Shown here one piece after another: positions 62,351 to 64,000 of a stretch of DNA of 64,000 nt. The translations under genes and the position numbers were made by a program. The notes beneath the pieces are model-generated. The model had not been told where the DNA came from and ran no database searches. It saw nothing but the letters and a program-made list of their open reading frames with translations. Location: positions 43,889-107,888 of the forward strand of contig NZ_JACWAB010000008.1 in the NCBI RefSeq assembly GCF_020483305.1, read 5' to 3'. How positions within the stretch are numbered: position 1 is the first letter of the stretch; every line of letters starts with the position of its first letter. Source of the DNA: Arthrobacter sp. UM1 (GTDB lineage Bacteria > Actinomycetota > Actinomycetes > Actinomycetales > Micrococcaceae).

Positions 62351-64000
62351 ATGCCCCTGATCGATACCCGGAGAGCGCCCGCGCGCTCGTCCGCCCCACA
62401 GAAGTCGATCGGCCGCCTTGCCGCGGCCGGCGGCGCCGTCACCGCCGTCCTGATCTCCACGAGCCTGCCCTCGGCCACTGCCCTCCAGGACAGCAGCCGC
62501 TCCGCCGGCAGCCACCTGTTCACGCCGCGCGTCGCACCCGAGCCAGCCGCCAAGAAGGCCCCGACCACCGCCGCGCGGCAGTACGCCCCGGCCTCCGCCC
62601 CCGCCCAGTGGTGGCGCTGGTGGAACGAGGACCACAGCCGGACCGGCTACTACTACGGCACCGGCGCCGAGCTCAACGCCTTCATGGCGGCGGGCCAGAC
62701 CACCGCCGACTCGGCCCGCGTGCAGGACAAGCTCCCCTACGTGGACCCGAGCGCCGGCCGCCAGGTCTGGAAGTACTGGAACGCCAAGACCTCGGTCACG
62801 GGCCTGTTCACCGGCACCGGCGAGCAGCTGAACACGTTCCTCAACGCGTGGTTCTCCGGGAAGTCGATGCAGTCGGCTCTCCGCGAGGCCCACAGCAGCC
62901 CCGCCGACCTCACCGTGCAGCGCAACACCGCCGCCAAGCCCTCCGGGACCACCCCCACGGTTCCGAGCACGTCCGCGACGGCGCCGAAGGCCCCCGCGGC
63001 TCAGTCGCCCGCCCCGAAGGCCCCGTCCGTTCCGGCGGTGCCCACGGCTCCGGCTCCGCAGGCCAAGGCCCCGGCTGCCCCGAAGGCTCCTGTCCAGCAG
63101 GCTCCCCTCCAGAAGACGCCGGCTCCGCAGGCACCCTCCGCACCTGCGGCGCCGTCGGCTCCCAAGGCCCAGCAGACCGCGCCCGCGGCTCCGGCCCAGG
63201 GCCAGACTCAGGCCCAGGCGCCCAAGGCTCCCGTGAAGACGCCGGTCTCGCTGGCTCCCTCCGCTCAGGTCCCGAACACCGAGGCGCCGAAGTCCACGAC
63301 CTCGACCGCTCCAGCCTCGAAGAACGCCACCCTGTCCACGGCGGTGCCCACCTCGCCGTCGTCGCCGGCGGCCGCCAAGACGAGCGCCCAGCATCCCTAC
63401 GTGGACGCGGACGCTCCCGCCCAGTGGTGGAACTACTGGACGGGCGGCGACTCGAAGGACGTCAAGGGCACGTTCTACGGCACGGGCAAGCAGGCCAACG
63501 TGTTCCTCAACGCCTACCTCGGCAACGGGGACCTCGCGGCCGCCAAGGCGCTTGCGGCCAAGCTCGGCCCGATCACGCCTCCGGCCTCCGAGAAGCCGGC
63601 CGCCTCGAAGCCCGCCGCTCAGCAGCCCGCGCCCTCCAAGGCCGCGACGCAGCCGGCGGCGTCGAAGCCGGCCCGGACCGCTGCCTACGCTCCCGCCTCC
63701 AAGGCGTACGTGGACGCCAGCGCCCCCGCCCAGTGGTGGAACTACTGGGACGGCAACGGCGCCAAGGGCACCTACTACGGCACCGGCAAGCAGGCCAACG
63801 CCTACCTCAACGCCCTCTTCTCCACGGGAAGCAAGGAGCAGGCGCAGGCGGCCGCTGACAAGATCGCCCCGGCCCAGACGCCGGCGGTGCAGCAGCCCGC
63901 CGCTCCGAAGCCCGCCCAGCCGGCTGCGCCGAAGCCCGCGCCGTCCGCTCCCGCCTCCAAGGCGTACGTGGACGCCAGCGCCCCCGCCCAGTGGTGGAAC
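62351..64000 (+). CDS. Secreted protein with Trp-rich repeats and Pro/Ala linkers (3' end outside the window)
   Basis: At least 550 residues, still open at the right edge. A signal-like N-terminus ('IGRLAAAGGAVTAVLISTS', site near 'SATA') leads to repeats of about 40 residues with consensus Y-V-D-A-S-A-P-A-Q-W-W-N-Y-W, then G-T-Y-Y-G-T-G-K-Q-A-N and L-N-A. Copies start at residues 78, 130, 350 and 453, and a fifth begins at 539. Long Pro/Ala/Lys/Gln linkers lie between ('KAPAAQSPAPKAPSVPAVPT'). The gene follows a c-di-AMP riboswitch, so a cell-wall role is likely; a catalytic domain may lie beyond the edge. ATG 62351 has GGAGGA upstream. Confidence 0.85.
   Translation, partial: MPLIDTRRAPARSSAPQKSIGRLAAAGGAVTAVLISTSLPSATALQDSSRSAGSHLFTPRVAPEPAAKKAPTTAARQYAPASAPAQWWRWWNEDHSRTGYYYGTGAELNAFMAAGQTTADSARVQDKLPYVDPSAGRQVWKYWNAKTSVTGLFTGTGEQLNTFLNAWFSGKSMQSALREAHSSPADLTVQRNTAAKPSGTTPTVPSTSATAPKAPAAQSPAPKAPSVPAVPTAPAPQAKAPAAPKAPVQQAPLQKTPAPQAPSAPAAPSAPKAQQTAPAAPAQGQTQAQAPKAPVKTPVSLAPSAQVPNTEAPKSTTSTAPASKNATLSTAVPTSPSSPAAAKTSAQHPYVDADAPAQWWNYWTGGDSKDVKGTFYGTGKQANVFLNAYLGNGDLAAAKALAAKLGPITPPASEKPAASKPAAQQPAPSKAATQPAASKPARTAAYAPASKAYVDASAPAQWWNYWDGNGAKGTYYGTGKQANAYLNALFSTGSKEQAQAAADKIAPAQTPAVQQPAAPKPAQPAAPKPAPSAPASKAYVDASAPAQWWN
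63689..63742 (+). repeat. 54-base exact direct repeat, copy 1
   Basis: These 54 bases recur without change at 63947-64000. They encode the junction from linker to Trp-rich repeat (APASKAYVDASAPAQWWN). Confidence 0.95.
63947..64000 (+). repeat. 54-base exact direct repeat, copy 2
   Basis: Identical to 63689-63742 and cut by the window edge, so the identity may extend further. It suggests recent duplication of a repeat unit of about 258 bases. Confidence 0.95.

Overview
The window is high-GC chromosomal DNA from an actinobacterium (Actinomycetota), most likely a member of the Micrococcales. The evidence is GC-rich codon use, many GTG starts, ATGA/GTGA gene overlaps, a heat-shock HAIR operator at clpB, and a gene order seen across Actinobacteria: helicase, Tad pilus genes, Ssd, acs, nth, Nudix, MarP protease, Crp, RidA, DUF4177, class A PBP, metallophosphoesterase. 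Mycobacterium tuberculosis Rv3649-Rv3683 has the same backbone. I cannot name the species.

Layout. 1-3.4 kb: an ArsR-type regulator, a methyltransferase and the tRNA hydroxylase TrhO on the minus strand. 3.5-6.6 kb: a GNAT protein and a DEAH helicase. 6.6-11.4 kb: a minus-strand Tad/Flp-type pilus or secretion operon. 11.6-18.2 kb: a family A DNA polymerase, then a lower-GC, horizontally acquired-looking cassette (small secreted I36-like protein, lipoprotein, peptidoglycan-binding adaptor, MacB-like ABC exporter). 18.2-31.4 kb: the conserved backbone, interrupted by a Panacea-GNAT toxin-antitoxin-like pair and by clusters of long intergenic hairpins. 32-36.6 kb: a heterodimeric ABC exporter and an Abi/HEPN protein. 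36.7-39.2 kb: tRNA-Pro(CGG), a lipoprotein and a DUF805 membrane protein.

39.4-45.7 kb holds the most striking region: five tandem paralogous genes for Tat-exported proteins with six conserved cysteines, a charged helical segment, a Pro/Thr hinge and a variable C-terminal domain. Each has its own promoter placed 53-54 bases before the start codon, and most have a clear terminator of their own. I recognise no family for them.

45.9-54.7 kb: purine genes purC, purD, purF and purM, interrupted by an XRE-metallopeptidase/PIN pair and an asparaginase. 54.8-62 kb: a secreted sialidase-like protein, DUF3073, ClpB with its HspR operator, a ROK regulator and a DedA protein. From 62.1 kb a c-di-AMP (ydaO/yuaA) riboswitch leads into a large secreted protein built of Trp-rich repeats, which runs off the right edge.

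Long open frames antisense to real genes are high-GC artefacts and are omitted. Starts were chosen by family alignment, Shine-Dalgarno spacing, overlaps with upstream stops, or -10 boxes placed for leaderless transcripts.
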